Source: Candidatus Latescibacterota bacterium | Lineage (GTDB): Bacteria; Latescibacterota; UBA2968 | Length of the DNA stretch: 64,000 bases | Reading direction: 5' to 3' | Assembly: GCA_022823725.1 (NCBI GenBank) | Contig: JAJEHL010000004.1 | Span: forward strand, 16,622 to 80,621 | Part shown: piece after piece, positions 38,324 to 48,177 of the stretch | How positions within the stretch are numbered: position 1 is the first letter of the stretch | Layout: each line of letters begins with the position of its first letter | The notes under the pieces: model-generated | Databases searched by the model: none | What the model was told of the DNA's origin: nothing | Seen by the model: only the letters and a program-made list of their open reading frames with translations | Program-made: the position numbers and the translations under genes

Positions 38324-39138
38324 AACTCGAAAACAAAATCGCGCTTATCACGGGCGCGGGATCGGGCATTGGCAAAGCCATTGCACTCGAAATGGGCAGC
38401 GCAGGCGCGCATATCGCAGTTAACGATCTCACTGCCGAAACAGCCGAAACCACCGCACACCAGATCGAAGACCTCGGACGCGAAGCTCTCGTCATTCCCG
38501 CAGATGTGGCTGACTCGGAGCAGGTCGAGAATATGGTTCAGCAGACGCTCAATCGCTTTGGACGCATTGATATTCTGGTCAATAATGCCGGTGTGTACAT
38601 TCCTCAGGATGGCGGCGTCACAGCTATTACAGATGAAGCGTGGCAGCGCATTCTCGATGTGAATCTCAACGGACCTTTTTATTGCTGTCGAGCCGTTGTC
38701 AAAGACATGATAGCACGCAAGCAAGGCGGCAAAATTATTAATATTTCGTCTGTACAGGCCGAAGTCGCGCATTTTGACGCTTCTGCTTATCAGCCTTCTA
38801 AAGCCGCTGTGGTCATGCTCACGCGAACCCTTGCCGTGGAACTCGCTCCTTATAAGATCAATGTCAATGCCATTGGTCCGGGTGCTATTGCATCCGAAGG
38901 TATGGGTGCATCACTTGGTCCTGAAGTTATCGAAGCCTACCGCAAACGCATTCCCTGGGGTGCTCGCGGATACACCCGCGATATTGGAACTGTCGCCGCT
39001 TTTCTCGCTTCGGAAGATGCGTGCTATATTACGGGTCAAATCATCTATGTCGATGGCGGCTATTTGTCCGATAGCACCCCGACGGAGCTAAAATCCCAAG
39101 ATCATCCCGTTCCACCAGACGACCCGGATCCAAAATGA
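38320..39138 (+). CDS. SDR family oxidoreductase
   Basis: IALITGAGSGIGKAIALEM; NNAGVYIP; YQPSKAAVVML. Confidence 0.9.
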   Translation: MKLENKIALITGAGSGIGKAIALEMGSAGAHIAVNDLTAETAETTAHQIEDLGREALVIPADVADSEQVENMVQQTLNRFGRIDILVNNAGVYIPQDGGVTAITDEAWQRILDVNLNGPFYCCRAVVKDMIARKQGGKIINISSVQAEVAHFDASAYQPSKAAVVMLTRTLAVELAPYKINVNAIGPGAIASEGMGASLGPEVIEAYRKRIPWGARGYTRDIGTVAAFLASEDACYITGQIIYVDGGYLSDSTPTELKSQDHPVPPDDPDPK

Positions 39139-39139
39139 T

Positions 39140-39886
39140 ATGATTCCAAAAAATCTCACCAATAGAACGGCTATTATCACCGGTGCCGCACAGGGTATTG
39201 GAAAAGCGATTGCCATACGCCTTGCTGGAGCTGGAGCAACTGTGGCGATTGCCGATCTCAATTTGGACAGCGCGCGCGTAACGGCTCGAGAAATCGGGGC
39301 AGATGCATTGGCTCTATCGCTCGATGTTGCAAATGCCGAGCGTGTGCAGAATACTGTTGATGAATGTCTCAATACATGGGGACGTATCGACATTCTCGTC
39401 AATAACGCGGGCATTGTGGGGCGCGATGTGCCGGTCAAAGATCTCACGGAAGGGGATTGGGATCAGGTTCTCGATATCAATCTCAAGGGGACTTTTCTGT
39501 GTTCGCGCGCTGTAATCGCGCCTATGCTCAAACAAAAAAAAGGCGCCATTGTCTCGGTCGCCTCTATATCGGGAAAAGAAGGCAATCCCAGCATGGCACC
39601 CTATTCGGTCTCTAAAGCGGGTATTATATGTTTTACCAAAGCCCTGGCAAAAGAGCATCTCGAGGACAATATCCGCGTCAACTGCATCTCGCCAGCTTTG
39701 ATCGAAACCCCACTTTTGGCAGATGTGGAGCCAGAGCAACTCGATTATATGACGTCTAAAATTCCCCTCGGTCGCCTCGGCCAGCCGGAAGAAGTCGCCG
39801 CGGTTGTCCATTTTCTCGCATCCGACGATGCTTCTTTTGTGACCGGACAGTGTTATGATGTCAGCGGCGGTAGGGCGACGTATTGA
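39140..39886 (+). CDS. SDR family oxidoreductase
   Basis: AIITGAAQGIGKAIAIRLA; NNAGIVGRD; YSVSKAGIICF. Confidence 0.9.
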   Translation: MIPKNLTNRTAIITGAAQGIGKAIAIRLAGAGATVAIADLNLDSARVTAREIGADALALSLDVANAERVQNTVDECLNTWGRIDILVNNAGIVGRDVPVKDLTEGDWDQVLDINLKGTFLCSRAVIAPMLKQKKGAIVSVASISGKEGNPSMAPYSVSKAGIICFTKALAKEHLEDNIRVNCISPALIETPLLADVEPEQLDYMTSKIPLGRLGQPEEVAAVVHFLASDDASFVTGQCYDVSGGRATY

Positions 39887-39899
39887 GGCGAATAGGCGG

Positions 39900-42800
39900 T
39901 CAGCTTAGTTTGATGCCCAGTCTTTTCATTTTGCTATACAGAGTAGAAGGCGGTACGCCAAGCAACTCCGCCGCTCCCCTGGGTCCCTTTATCATCCAGT
40001 TCGTGGCTTCGAGTGCGTCGAGGATGTAGCGGCGTTCAAATTCATCCAAAGGGATGAATTCGGGGGCTTGAGAAGCCGATAAGGTCTGCCGCTCAAGATC
40101 CCGGTTTGTATCTTCGATTCGAGGATGATGCAGTACCAAATCTATCACTCTGATTAAAGACTCAGGACACAAGACCACAGCCCGTTGTATGGTATGTTCC
40201 AGTTCCCGCACATTGCCCGGCCAATTGTAGATTTGTAGCACCTCGATAATCTCTGGCGTCAAGGGATCTATCTGCTTGCCGATATGTCTTGCCATGCGAG
40301 CCTTGAAAAACTCCGCCAGATGCGGGATATCCTCCTTGCGCTCGCGCAGAGGCGGCAAATACATCGGAAAGGCATTCAGGCGGTAATAGAGATCCTCCCG
40401 AAAATCACCTGTGATGACCATCTCTTCAAGATTGCGATTCGTCGCTGCCACAATGCGCGTTTTTGCCTTCAGCGTCTCGCTGCTCCCAACGCGCTCAAAC
40501 GTGCCCTCTTCCAGCAAACGCAACAGCTTGACCTGCGTTTCAAGAGCCATATCGCCAATCTCATCTAAAAAGAGCGTACCTCCCTCTGCCAGTTCCACCC
40601 TGCCCAGCCTGTGGAAAACTGCGCCAGTAAAAGCCCCTCTCTCGTGACCAAACAGTTCGCTATCGATCAACGTCCCAGGCAATGCGCCGCAACTGACCTC
40701 TATAAGAGGACCATCGCTATTGGCACTCAGCGCGTGTAGTGTCCGAGCAGCCAACCCCTTGCCCACCCCAGTCTCGCCCATAATCAACACGGTCATATTG
40801 GTAGATGCAATTTTTTCAAGATTGACTTGAAACGCGTGCAGAGCCGCGCTATGCCCGATAAACTTCTGGCTTTCTCGACGGTTGATGACGTCTGTCAATG
40901 CATCGATACGCGGGTCTGCCGTGATCGAGAGTCGTGTTTGCGCGATCTCTGAGTAATTGAGGTCGCGATCTATCGCCTTGACATGAAAAGTGTAGTCTCC
41001 CGGCGGCAGGTCCCGGTAAAAGGCCCGCATTTTTCGGGTCGCTGGTTGCCAGTCGGAATCGTAGCCATTTAGGCGATAGACATAGAGCATGTCGCGCGGA
41101 TGCGTGGAAAAACTCAGGCCCTTGTACTCGAAGATCACCTGCTGTCCTGCCGTGGATACAATGACTTCCTCCGAGTTCTCATAGACCTCATCGGCGATCA
41201 CTTGCAGCAGGCGAATCCGGGGCAAAGCTCGCCGCTGATGATAGCGTATTATTTTACCTTGGGTAGTGCCAAAAAAGAAAATTCCATTGCGATCTTCGAG
41301 TATCTGGCAAACCGGTCCTATATGTGGTGAGTTGATGGTCTGAAAAAGCTGACCATCGTAGTGCGCCACACCCCTGTCTGTACCGAGCCAAAGATGCCCT
41401 TGCCGATCCTCGAACAAGCAACGGATTCGGTTGCTCGGCAAACCGTCTTCTGTCGTGAAGTTCTGGAAGGTGCTGCCATCAAAGCAACAAAGACCGCCCA
41501 GGGTGGCAATCCACAGGCTGCCATCGCGGTCTTCCAAAAGATCTGTGACCCTGTCGTCGATCAGCCCGTCTTCAACCCCATAAAATTTGAGCTTGTCTTC
41601 GGGATGCCAGCGCGCCAGGCCCCTGCCGCCAACTGGGAAATTGTGGCTGACCAAATGAAAATAGATCTCGCTGTTGCGACCGGCAATCACGGTGCCAATA
41701 CGATCTAAAACTTCTTTCTTTTCTTTCTCTACAAAAATGGTTTGGAACTGCTCGACCTGCCGGTAAATGAGCTTTAATGGGCTGACCGAAAGATTTTCTT
41801 TTATAAATTCGCTTTTAGAGGTGCTATCTTCCCAATAGCCAAAAAGGAATTGACCTTGCGAATCCTGGGTAATTGCACAAATACTCCCTTCGCCTGAACC
41901 CGCAGCCAATGTCATCTTTTTGAATGCCTGCCCATCGTAGCGGAACAGGCCGTTGAGACAGCCAAACCACAGATACCCCTCGTGGTCCTCGTACACAGAG
42001 AAACAGTTGTCGATATCAAAGCCTTGCTCAGAGCCTACAAATGCAAAGTGCTCGCCATCAAAGCGGGCGACGCTTTTGTTCAGGTAGGTGAGAATGGGTG
42101 ACACACAACCGATCCATATATCACCACGCCGGTCTTGCACGATCTGTGAGATCTCGCTCGGCTCTATGTCTTTGGGAGAAGCCTTACCGAGGTCAAAAAC
42201 GCTGATACTATGGGCATCGTAAAGACCGACGCCATCCCAGGTGGCAAACCATAACTGATGCTCCCGATCCTGAAACACGGATTTGACTGCGGGATGGGGC
42301 AGGCCATCGGCAGGGGTAATCCTGCTGAACCCATCACGGTCCTGATACAATGCCCCTTCCGAAGTACTGAACCACATCCGCCCTTCACGATCACACTGAA
42401 TTTTGCGCAGTGAGCCACCTAAATCCACCTGAACAGATTGAAAGGTGCCATCGGTATAGCACCAGAGTTCATCTCGATTTTCGAACCGACCAATCCACAC
42501 CTTGCCGGTATGGTCCTTATCTAATACATAGGCGGTCCCATCCTGGGGAAAACCGTCTTTCTCCTCATAGCGGTGGAAGGATTCACCATCGAATTGGATG
42601 AGGTAGTTAAAGCCAAACCACAGGTGACCTTGCGAATCCTGAGTAATACCCCAACACGGACGCCAATGGGGGATAGGAGGCTCTTCGTAGTGCTGAAGAT
42701 AGAGCGGAATCATGTCGTGGAAAGCAGCGCCATCGTAATACCCCAGAGTAAGGACACCACCGCACCATACACGCCCTTCACGGTCTTCGTAGATGTACTG

Positions 42801-43142
42801 CACGTCTCGGCCTGCAATGCCATCGTCCTCCAGATGGTGGAATCTGGATCCGTCGTACCAGCAGACGCCATTTACTGTTCCGAACCACAATCGATTCTGA
42901 CTGTCTTGTGTAACAAAATAAGTACGATCATCAATAAGACCGTCCTGTTTGGTAAAATTTTGGAATTCGTCCCCATCGAAGCGACTGACGCCATTATCCC
43001 AGGTGGCGAACCAGATACACCCCTCACTATCGTCGGCAATGTGTTCAATGCGCATTCCGGCGAGGCCATCGGCCATAGAATAAGTCCGCCATGTGCCCGT
43101 GCGATCAAGCGGTTTGATCATAGAAAGAACCTCTTGTGACAT
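39900..43142 (-). CDS. Reg_prop beta-propeller / Y_Y_Y / sigma54 AAA+ / Fis-HTH regulator (1080 aa)
   Basis: ~10 propeller repeats (VTQDSQNRLWFGTVNGVCWYDG...); Y_Y_Y-like YVYRLNGYDSDWQPA; VLIMGETGVGKGLAARTLH; ELFGHERGAFTGA; Fis-type HTH AAELLGVPPSTLYSKMKRLGI. No signal peptide or TM segment seen. Confidence 0.9.
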   Translation of the reverse strand: MSQEVLSMIKPLDRTGTWRTYSMADGLAGMRIEHIADDSEGCIWFATWDNGVSRFDGDEFQNFTKQDGLIDDRTYFVTQDSQNRLWFGTVNGVCWYDGSRFHHLEDDGIAGRDVQYIYEDREGRVWCGGVLTLGYYDGAAFHDMIPLYLQHYEEPPIPHWRPCWGITQDSQGHLWFGFNYLIQFDGESFHRYEEKDGFPQDGTAYVLDKDHTGKVWIGRFENRDELWCYTDGTFQSVQVDLGGSLRKIQCDREGRMWFSTSEGALYQDRDGFSRITPADGLPHPAVKSVFQDREHQLWFATWDGVGLYDAHSISVFDLGKASPKDIEPSEISQIVQDRRGDIWIGCVSPILTYLNKSVARFDGEHFAFVGSEQGFDIDNCFSVYEDHEGYLWFGCLNGLFRYDGQAFKKMTLAAGSGEGSICAITQDSQGQFLFGYWEDSTSKSEFIKENLSVSPLKLIYRQVEQFQTIFVEKEKKEVLDRIGTVIAGRNSEIYFHLVSHNFPVGGRGLARWHPEDKLKFYGVEDGLIDDRVTDLLEDRDGSLWIATLGGLCCFDGSTFQNFTTEDGLPSNRIRCLFEDRQGHLWLGTDRGVAHYDGQLFQTINSPHIGPVCQILEDRNGIFFFGTTQGKIIRYHQRRALPRIRLLQVIADEVYENSEEVIVSTAGQQVIFEYKGLSFSTHPRDMLYVYRLNGYDSDWQPATRKMRAFYRDLPPGDYTFHVKAIDRDLNYSEIAQTRLSITADPRIDALTDVINRRESQKFIGHSAALHAFQVNLEKIASTNMTVLIMGETGVGKGLAARTLHALSANSDGPLIEVSCGALPGTLIDSELFGHERGAFTGAVFHRLGRVELAEGGTLFLDEIGDMALETQVKLLRLLEEGTFERVGSSETLKAKTRIVAATNRNLEEMVITGDFREDLYYRLNAFPMYLPPLRERKEDIPHLAEFFKARMARHIGKQIDPLTPEIIEVLQIYNWPGNVRELEHTIQRAVVLCPESLIRVIDLVLHHPRIEDTNRDLERQTLSASQAPEFIPLDEFERRYILDALEATNWMIKGPRGAAELLGVPPSTLYSKMKRLGIKLS

Positions 43143-43166
43143 AGATAAAAAACGGGTTTATAGTGT

Positions 43167-43223
43167 ATCTCACACTTGCAAAAGAAACATAATATTGAAT
43201 CTCACGCGTGCAAACGAAAAATA
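43167..43223. promoter_or_regulatory. tandem direct repeats, candidate activator-binding sites
   Basis: ATCTCACACTTGCAAAAGAAACATA (43167-43191) and ATCTCACGCGTGCAAACGAAAAATA (43199-43223), 32 bp centre to centre. Confidence 0.5.
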
Positions 43224-43401
43224 TGAAGGACGTACTAATCTTGGGACGATTGAGACGATAATACTTCTTTTAAGACGATATAAGGTCTTGAGTAAGAGCT
43301 GATCCGACTATTCTGTGACGATATGATATAGTCAGATTGGCTCTCTTTCTTAATATAAAACAATCCTTTACGAGTATGTGTCTGAAACACAACGCTTACA
43401 T

Positions 43402-43417
43402 TGGCACGATTTTTGCA
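43402..43417 (+). promoter_or_regulatory. sigma54 (-24/-12) promoter
   Basis: TGGCACG-N4-TTGCA exact consensus, GG-to-GC spacing 12 nt. Confidence 0.85.
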
Positions 43418-43555
43418 TTTATAAATTGACTTTGGATCCCATCATGGTGCCGAGCAGCACGGGTGCAGGTACTGCGTAAACCATATTGTGTGTATGTTTT
43501 TGTCACGCCGCACCCGGGCATTGGCGTAACGTCAATTAAAGAAAGGAGAGACATT

Positions 43556-43633
43556 ATGCAGAGAATTATCAGTGGACTGATGAGCCGAGAATCTTGCGCT
43601 CGGCGACTCGCCTCACATATTCCTCTTTCGTGA
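43556..43633 (+). CDS. 25-aa micro-ORF MQRIISGLMSRESCARRLASHIPLS
   Basis: ATG with SD GAAAGGAGAG 6 nt upstream, downstream of the sigma54 promoter. Confidence 0.4.
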   Translation: MQRIISGLMSRESCARRLASHIPLS

Positions 43634-43788
43634 GAGAGGAAGGGGGAATGTTTTTTGGAAGATTGTTATACCGCGTGGTAAGCATTCTTCAATCGCCTAC
43701 CACGAACCGACAGCCCCATAGTTTTAAAACAGCTTCTCAGAGCGAGAACACAGATATAGGGGCGTATTTTTTCAAAGAGAGGAACATC

Positions 43789-45590
43789 ATGATGAAAACT
43801 CGAACATTACTCACTTCAGCATACATGATACCCGTTGTCGGACTGCTCGTGCTGGCTGGCGTCTTTTCCAACGCCCTGGCAGATTGTCCACCCCCTCCCG
43901 GCGTGACGGATCCCCCAGACCCACCTGTGACGGCGCAACAGGTGGCAGACGGCAGTGCCACCCTGAAGGACTTCGCGCGGATCGCCAGAGATGAGACTAA
44001 AAAGGTATCTCTGGAAGCAACAACGAATCGGGGCCGGTGTTTCACCTTGGATGTCTCGTCAGGCAGGAAGGGGGACCCTGGCGTTCCGGTTCGATCTACA
44101 CTCTGAAACTGACGCGCTCCGGCAGATTGCTCTCTCACGCGAAGGAGATGGCATTGTCGGGCGGACTCCTCGACCGCGTGATTTATGCAGAAATGCTTTC
44201 TGCGCTGGGTGTTTCCCCAACCGTTTTGGCCGATATGGTTTCTCCCGATTCCGCTACCGTCGCCCGCGCTCAAGAAGCCGTCTTAGCTACCTTGTCGCAA
44301 GAACCAGATGGCGCGTTTGATGCTACCGAACCCGTAGCCGGTGTGCGACCAGGCATACCAGGAGCTTCCGGCCACGCAGCCGTTTACCTCAGCGGCTTTG
44401 GTTCCCCGATAATTCTGGTCGCCGGGTTCGATATGAATTCCTCTCACGTAGCTCAAGAAGTACTCGATTATGGCGACCCGGCCATTACTGCCAGAGATGT
44501 GGTGGACAGAGAAACCCTGAAAGCCTTTGTCACGGAAGCAGGAAATTATTGGGTCGCACTCCGGGGGACGAGCGCCCCCGACGCCGTATCTAAAGGCAAA
44601 ATTATCTTCCGGGATTCAAATGGCCCCTGGAGACACGATCCCGTGTACCTCTACGTCCTCGATACAAGAACCAACAACATCTTGATCCATGCAGCGTTTC
44701 CGGATCGATTTGAGCTTCGGCCTCTGATACCGACTGTCCGAGATGCGGTTACCGGAAAACTCATACTGCCGCAGGTCCTCGAAGCGGCAAAGAGTGGCCC
44801 GGAAGGTGGCTTCGTGGAGTATTACTTCGACGATCCCACCGACGACACCGACAGCGCCGACATCCCCAAGGTGGGCTACGCCCGCGAGTTCACCGCTTAT
44901 GTCATTCAGTCAAACGGAACGACAATCCCGGTCGCCTATATCGTTGGGTCGGGCTATTATGGAAGCGCACCCGTCTCGACCGATCCCCGTACAGAAGTAG
45001 AAGCCACAGTATCAGGCAGTGCTGTCGAGGGATTGACCGTCGAATTTGCTCGATCCATCGCCGGACAGATAGCCGGCTACGCCCATAGTGCCGTCACGGA
45101 TGCCAATGGCTATTTATCTTTGACCATCTCCAACCCGGACGGGGTAAGTGGTTACTATCAGGCACGCGCTCGCAACGCCAGTGGCGAAACCGTTGGCCAA
45201 TGGCACAGCATTCCTCTCAACCAGAATCAACGCCAGGTATTGGAACTGACGCTGGGCGGTGGTATGAAGGTCTTACGCGTAGAATCGCTATCTGCACTCA
45301 AGACAGTGGCACAAGCAAGTGGCCTTGCGCCCAACTTTCCCAACCCTTTCAACAGTGCCACCCTTATTACCTACCACCTGTCCAGCCCCGGCCCGGTGCA
45401 GTTGGTGATCTACAATGTGTTGGGTCAGCCGGTACGCACGCTGGTGGATGAGTCCCAGGCCGCAGGTTCCTACCAGATTCGGTGGGATGTCCTCGACCAG
45501 CGGGGCGTCTCACTGTCAACGGGAATCTATATTGCACGCCTGAGCTATCCCGGTGGGGTACAGACGCAACGACTGCTCTACCTCAAGTAG
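43789..45590 (+). pseudogene. secreted sensor/cache-like protein with C-terminal FlgD/T9SS-type sorting domain, frameshifted
   Basis: Signal peptide ORF 43789-44106 and C-terminal ORF 44037-45590 are in different frames; C-terminus PNFPNPFNSATLITYHLSSPGPVQLVIYNVLGQPVRTLVDE...GIYIARLSYPGGVQTQRLLYLK. Confidence 0.7.
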
Positions 45591-45700
45591 TGCGCCGGTA
45601 TCTCATAACCGAGAAAAGGCGTGTAACGCTATGAAGAAAATAATCGTAATGTGTTTGCTGGGATTTTTCACGTAGGCACAGGCAGCGGAGAACTGCAATA

Positions 45701-45840
45701 GGTGGAACAAATGATCAGAAGTATTTTCGTTCTATTTTTACTGGGGTTCTTCGCGGTTGCGCCCGCCCAACTGCCGCCAGAGATCATGGTGGACAAACAC
45801 TTGCTTCTGGCAGAACAGCGATTTGAGAAGTGGAGTTAAT
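45701..45840 (+). pseudogene. truncated secreted protein N-terminus
   Basis: ATGATCAGAAGT... = MIRSIFVLFLLGFFAVAPAQLPPEIMVDKHLLLAEQRFEKWS*: signal peptide then premature stop. A second stunted start (MKKIIVMCLLGFFT*) lies just upstream. Coordinates approximate. Confidence 0.5.
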
Positions 45841-46087
45841 CTGTTTTGGTGGAGTATTTAGGACTTGGATCTCAAGCCTGTGATTGATGCAGTTTGCCTT
45901 TCATCACTGGATAGAATCATTCCAGTGCAGGCTCTGATCATCCTCTCATCCTGCAAATCCTGATTCAGACTGTTTTCGCCTTTCATCGGTGGTTGCTTTT
46001 GCCTTTATCTGCGCCCATCTGCGTCCATCCCTGCTAACACCCACAGAGCCTGCACTTGAGGATTTAATCAAGTGGACATGTCTGCGG

Positions 46088-46370
46088 ATAGCTTTTCTCC
46101 ACCACCGGCAACATCACCTTAAACGTCGTCCCTACACCTTGCTCGCTCTCCACAGTAATCTCCCCATCGTGATTGCGAACAATGGCGTAAATGATGGATA
46201 ACCCCAAACCCGTGCCCCGGTCGGCATCTTTTGTCGTAAAAAAGGCTCAAAAAGATGCTGCCGGGTCGTCTCATCCATCCCTACCCCGTTATCCTCCACC
46301 TCGATAACAACCGCATTGTTCTCAGCACACGTTCTGATCTGAATTTGTCCTTCTCTGTCATTGGTATATG
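46088..46370 (-). pseudogene. histidine kinase HATPase_c C-terminal remnant, frameshifted
   Basis: Minus strand: [30 protein letters not shown] (frameshift in T run) [45 protein letters not shown]. Confidence 0.8.
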
Positions 46371-46478
46371 ATACACAATACTGCGCATTCCTACTGCGTG
46401 AGTAATATGCAAAATCGAGCTTGATAAATTCGATTTTCAATGTATCTTCATTGTATCTACTACTCAAAGGAGGAAAAT

Positions 46479-46721
46479 ATGGAAACCCGTGTGCAGAAAT
46501 GGGGCAATAGTTTAGCCCTGCGTATTCCCAAACCACTCGCTGTCCAGATCGGACTTGAACCCAATTCACCGGTCGAATTATCGCTGCGTGGTAAGGAGTT
46601 GATCATTGAACCTGTGAAGCCGTCTAACTTGAAATTGGATGATCTTCTATCCCAGGTGACGGAGCACAACTTACACGGTGAAGTAGATACTGGACCTGCG
46701 ACAGGCGGTGAAATATGGTGA
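46479..46721 (+). CDS. mazE: MazE-type AbrB-fold antitoxin
   Basis: METRVQKWGNSLALRIPKPLAVQIGLEPNSPVELSLRGKELIIEP. Confidence 0.9.
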   Translation: METRVQKWGNSLALRIPKPLAVQIGLEPNSPVELSLRGKELIIEPVKPSNLKLDDLLSQVTEHNLHGEVDTGPATGGEIW

Positions 46722-47074
46722 AGACAGACGAGTATGTCCCCCAGCGTGGCGACGCGGTCTGGATAAACTTCAATCCACAAGCAGGACATGAGCAAGCCGG
46801 ACGTCGCCCCGCTGTTGTGCTCTCACCAGGAGCTTATAATGGCAAGACCCATTTGGCAATTCTCTGCCCAATCACCAATCAAGTGAAGGGGTATCCTTTT
46901 GAGGTCTCCATTCCCACTGGGTTAAACGTGACGGGTGTTATTCTGTCAGATCAGGTCAAGAACATGGATTGGCGGGCGAGAAATGCAACGCTGATATGTC
47001 CTTTGCCTGCGGAGATAGTGGATGCGGTTTTACAAAGAGTCGGAACGCTCTTGGCAAGGGAATCTGAAACGTGA
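46715..47074 (+). CDS. mazF: MazF-type endoribonuclease toxin
   Basis: PQRGDAVWINFNPQAGHEQAGRRPAVVLSPGAYNGKTHLAILCPITNQVKGYPFEV; 7-nt overlap with mazE. Confidence 0.95.
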   Translation: MVKTDEYVPQRGDAVWINFNPQAGHEQAGRRPAVVLSPGAYNGKTHLAILCPITNQVKGYPFEVSIPTGLNVTGVILSDQVKNMDWRARNATLICPLPAEIVDAVLQRVGTLLARESET

Positions 47075-47084
47075 GGGAAATACC

Positions 47085-47132
47085 ACAGATCAATTCTGGC
47101 TCAATCTGCAGACGCGCTACGATCTGGAATAG
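47085..47132 (+). pseudogene. HigA-like antitoxin C-terminal fragment
   Basis: TDQFWLNLQTRYDLE* typical HigA C-terminus, no upstream domain. Confidence 0.5.
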
Positions 47133-47140
47133 GAAAAAGA

Positions 47141-47221
47141 CGCCTCACACAAGAATTTGGTAGGGGATATTCCATTCAGGCCCTACGCAACATGCGCCAA
47201 TTTTACCGAACCTTTTTAAAC
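47141..47221 (+). pseudogene. DUF1016/YhcG-like N-terminal-domain fragment
   Basis: RLTQEFGRGYSIQALRNMRQFYRTFLN. Confidence 0.55.
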
Positions 47222-47337
47222 AACGCAACTATAGTTAAAAGCAACCTCCCCATCCGATTGACGACGTGCTGAACCAGATTACGAGTCGTATTTTGAGTGG
47301 TTAAATTCGACAAATACCTGAACAGGAGGATTTCTTC

Positions 47338-47595
47338 ATGCGACCTGAACCACTCACCAATTTGAACGATGCCAAGCGTTCTCTCGGACGAGAAGTGAGA
47401 ATGCTTGAGGGATTTGTCGGCGTTGGCATTGGGGGCACGGACATAATCCGGCTTTATGTCAAGGATCGAAAGACTCCGGTTGTCCGTTATGTGGAATCGA
47501 ATTATGGCGATCATTACGCTGGCTATTTACTTTCTATAGTTGAAACGTCAGGTTTTCGAGCGGGATTCTCGACAAGGGGCGTGTCATCGGCCTAA
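47338..47595 (+). CDS. small hypothetical protein
   Basis: 85 aa ORF with upstream GGAGG; MRPEPLTNLNDAKRSLGREVRMLEGFVGVGIGGTDIIRLYV. Confidence 0.5.
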   Translation: MRPEPLTNLNDAKRSLGREVRMLEGFVGVGIGGTDIIRLYVKDRKTPVVRYVESNYGDHYAGYLLSIVETSGFRAGFSTRGVSSA

Positions 47596-47892
47596 ACAAG
47601 CAATTGCCAAGGTAATAGGCCAACTAAAATACAAAGTCTCTACTATCCCACGAATACTGAGGGCACTTTAATGCCTGAACAAAATCATAGAATAAGCTGG
47701 GATGCGGATTCAATGATCAGGAACGCGAAGGCGTTGCAGCGTGTAGTGAAGGAATTGGAAAAGAACAGGCCCAAACCATCGGACTGGAGGGGCAAATGGA
47801 CACGAGGAGTTGACAGGCGTCCGACAGAGGCTATATTTTTCATGTGTCAGCAATGATGGGCAAAGATTTTGTGTGAGAAAGGACGGCTTACG

Positions 47893-48108
47893 ATGCTGGA
47901 CCAATCAACCTTAGACGACATCATCCGGCGCATTGTAGAGGTCGCCCATCCGGAAAAGATCATTCTCTTCGGGTCCGCCGCCAGGGGCGACCTGAACCGC
48001 CATAGCGACGTTGACCTGCTCGCTCTCCACAGCGATCTCCCCATCGTGATTGCGAGTAATGGCATAAATGCAGGCGCAGAACAACGAAAAGTTTTGACTT
48101 CCAAATAG
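47893..48108 (+). pseudogene. MNT-type nucleotidyltransferase truncated and fused to antisense histidine-kinase sequence
   Basis: MLDQSTLDDIIRRIVEVAHPEKIILFGSAARGDLNRHSDVDLLA then antisense of ...IYAITRNHDGEIAVESEQ. Confidence 0.75.
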
Positions 48109-48177
48109 ATAGCGAAAGCGGTATAATACGGTATCGAGCAGGGCAACCCTAATGACATCACAATCTGGAGATAAGAG

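Noticed and set aside
46132-46569. 145-aa minus-strand ORF as a gene
   Set aside because: It reads across the mazE promoter into a frameshifted kinase fragment; annotated as a pseudogene remnant instead.
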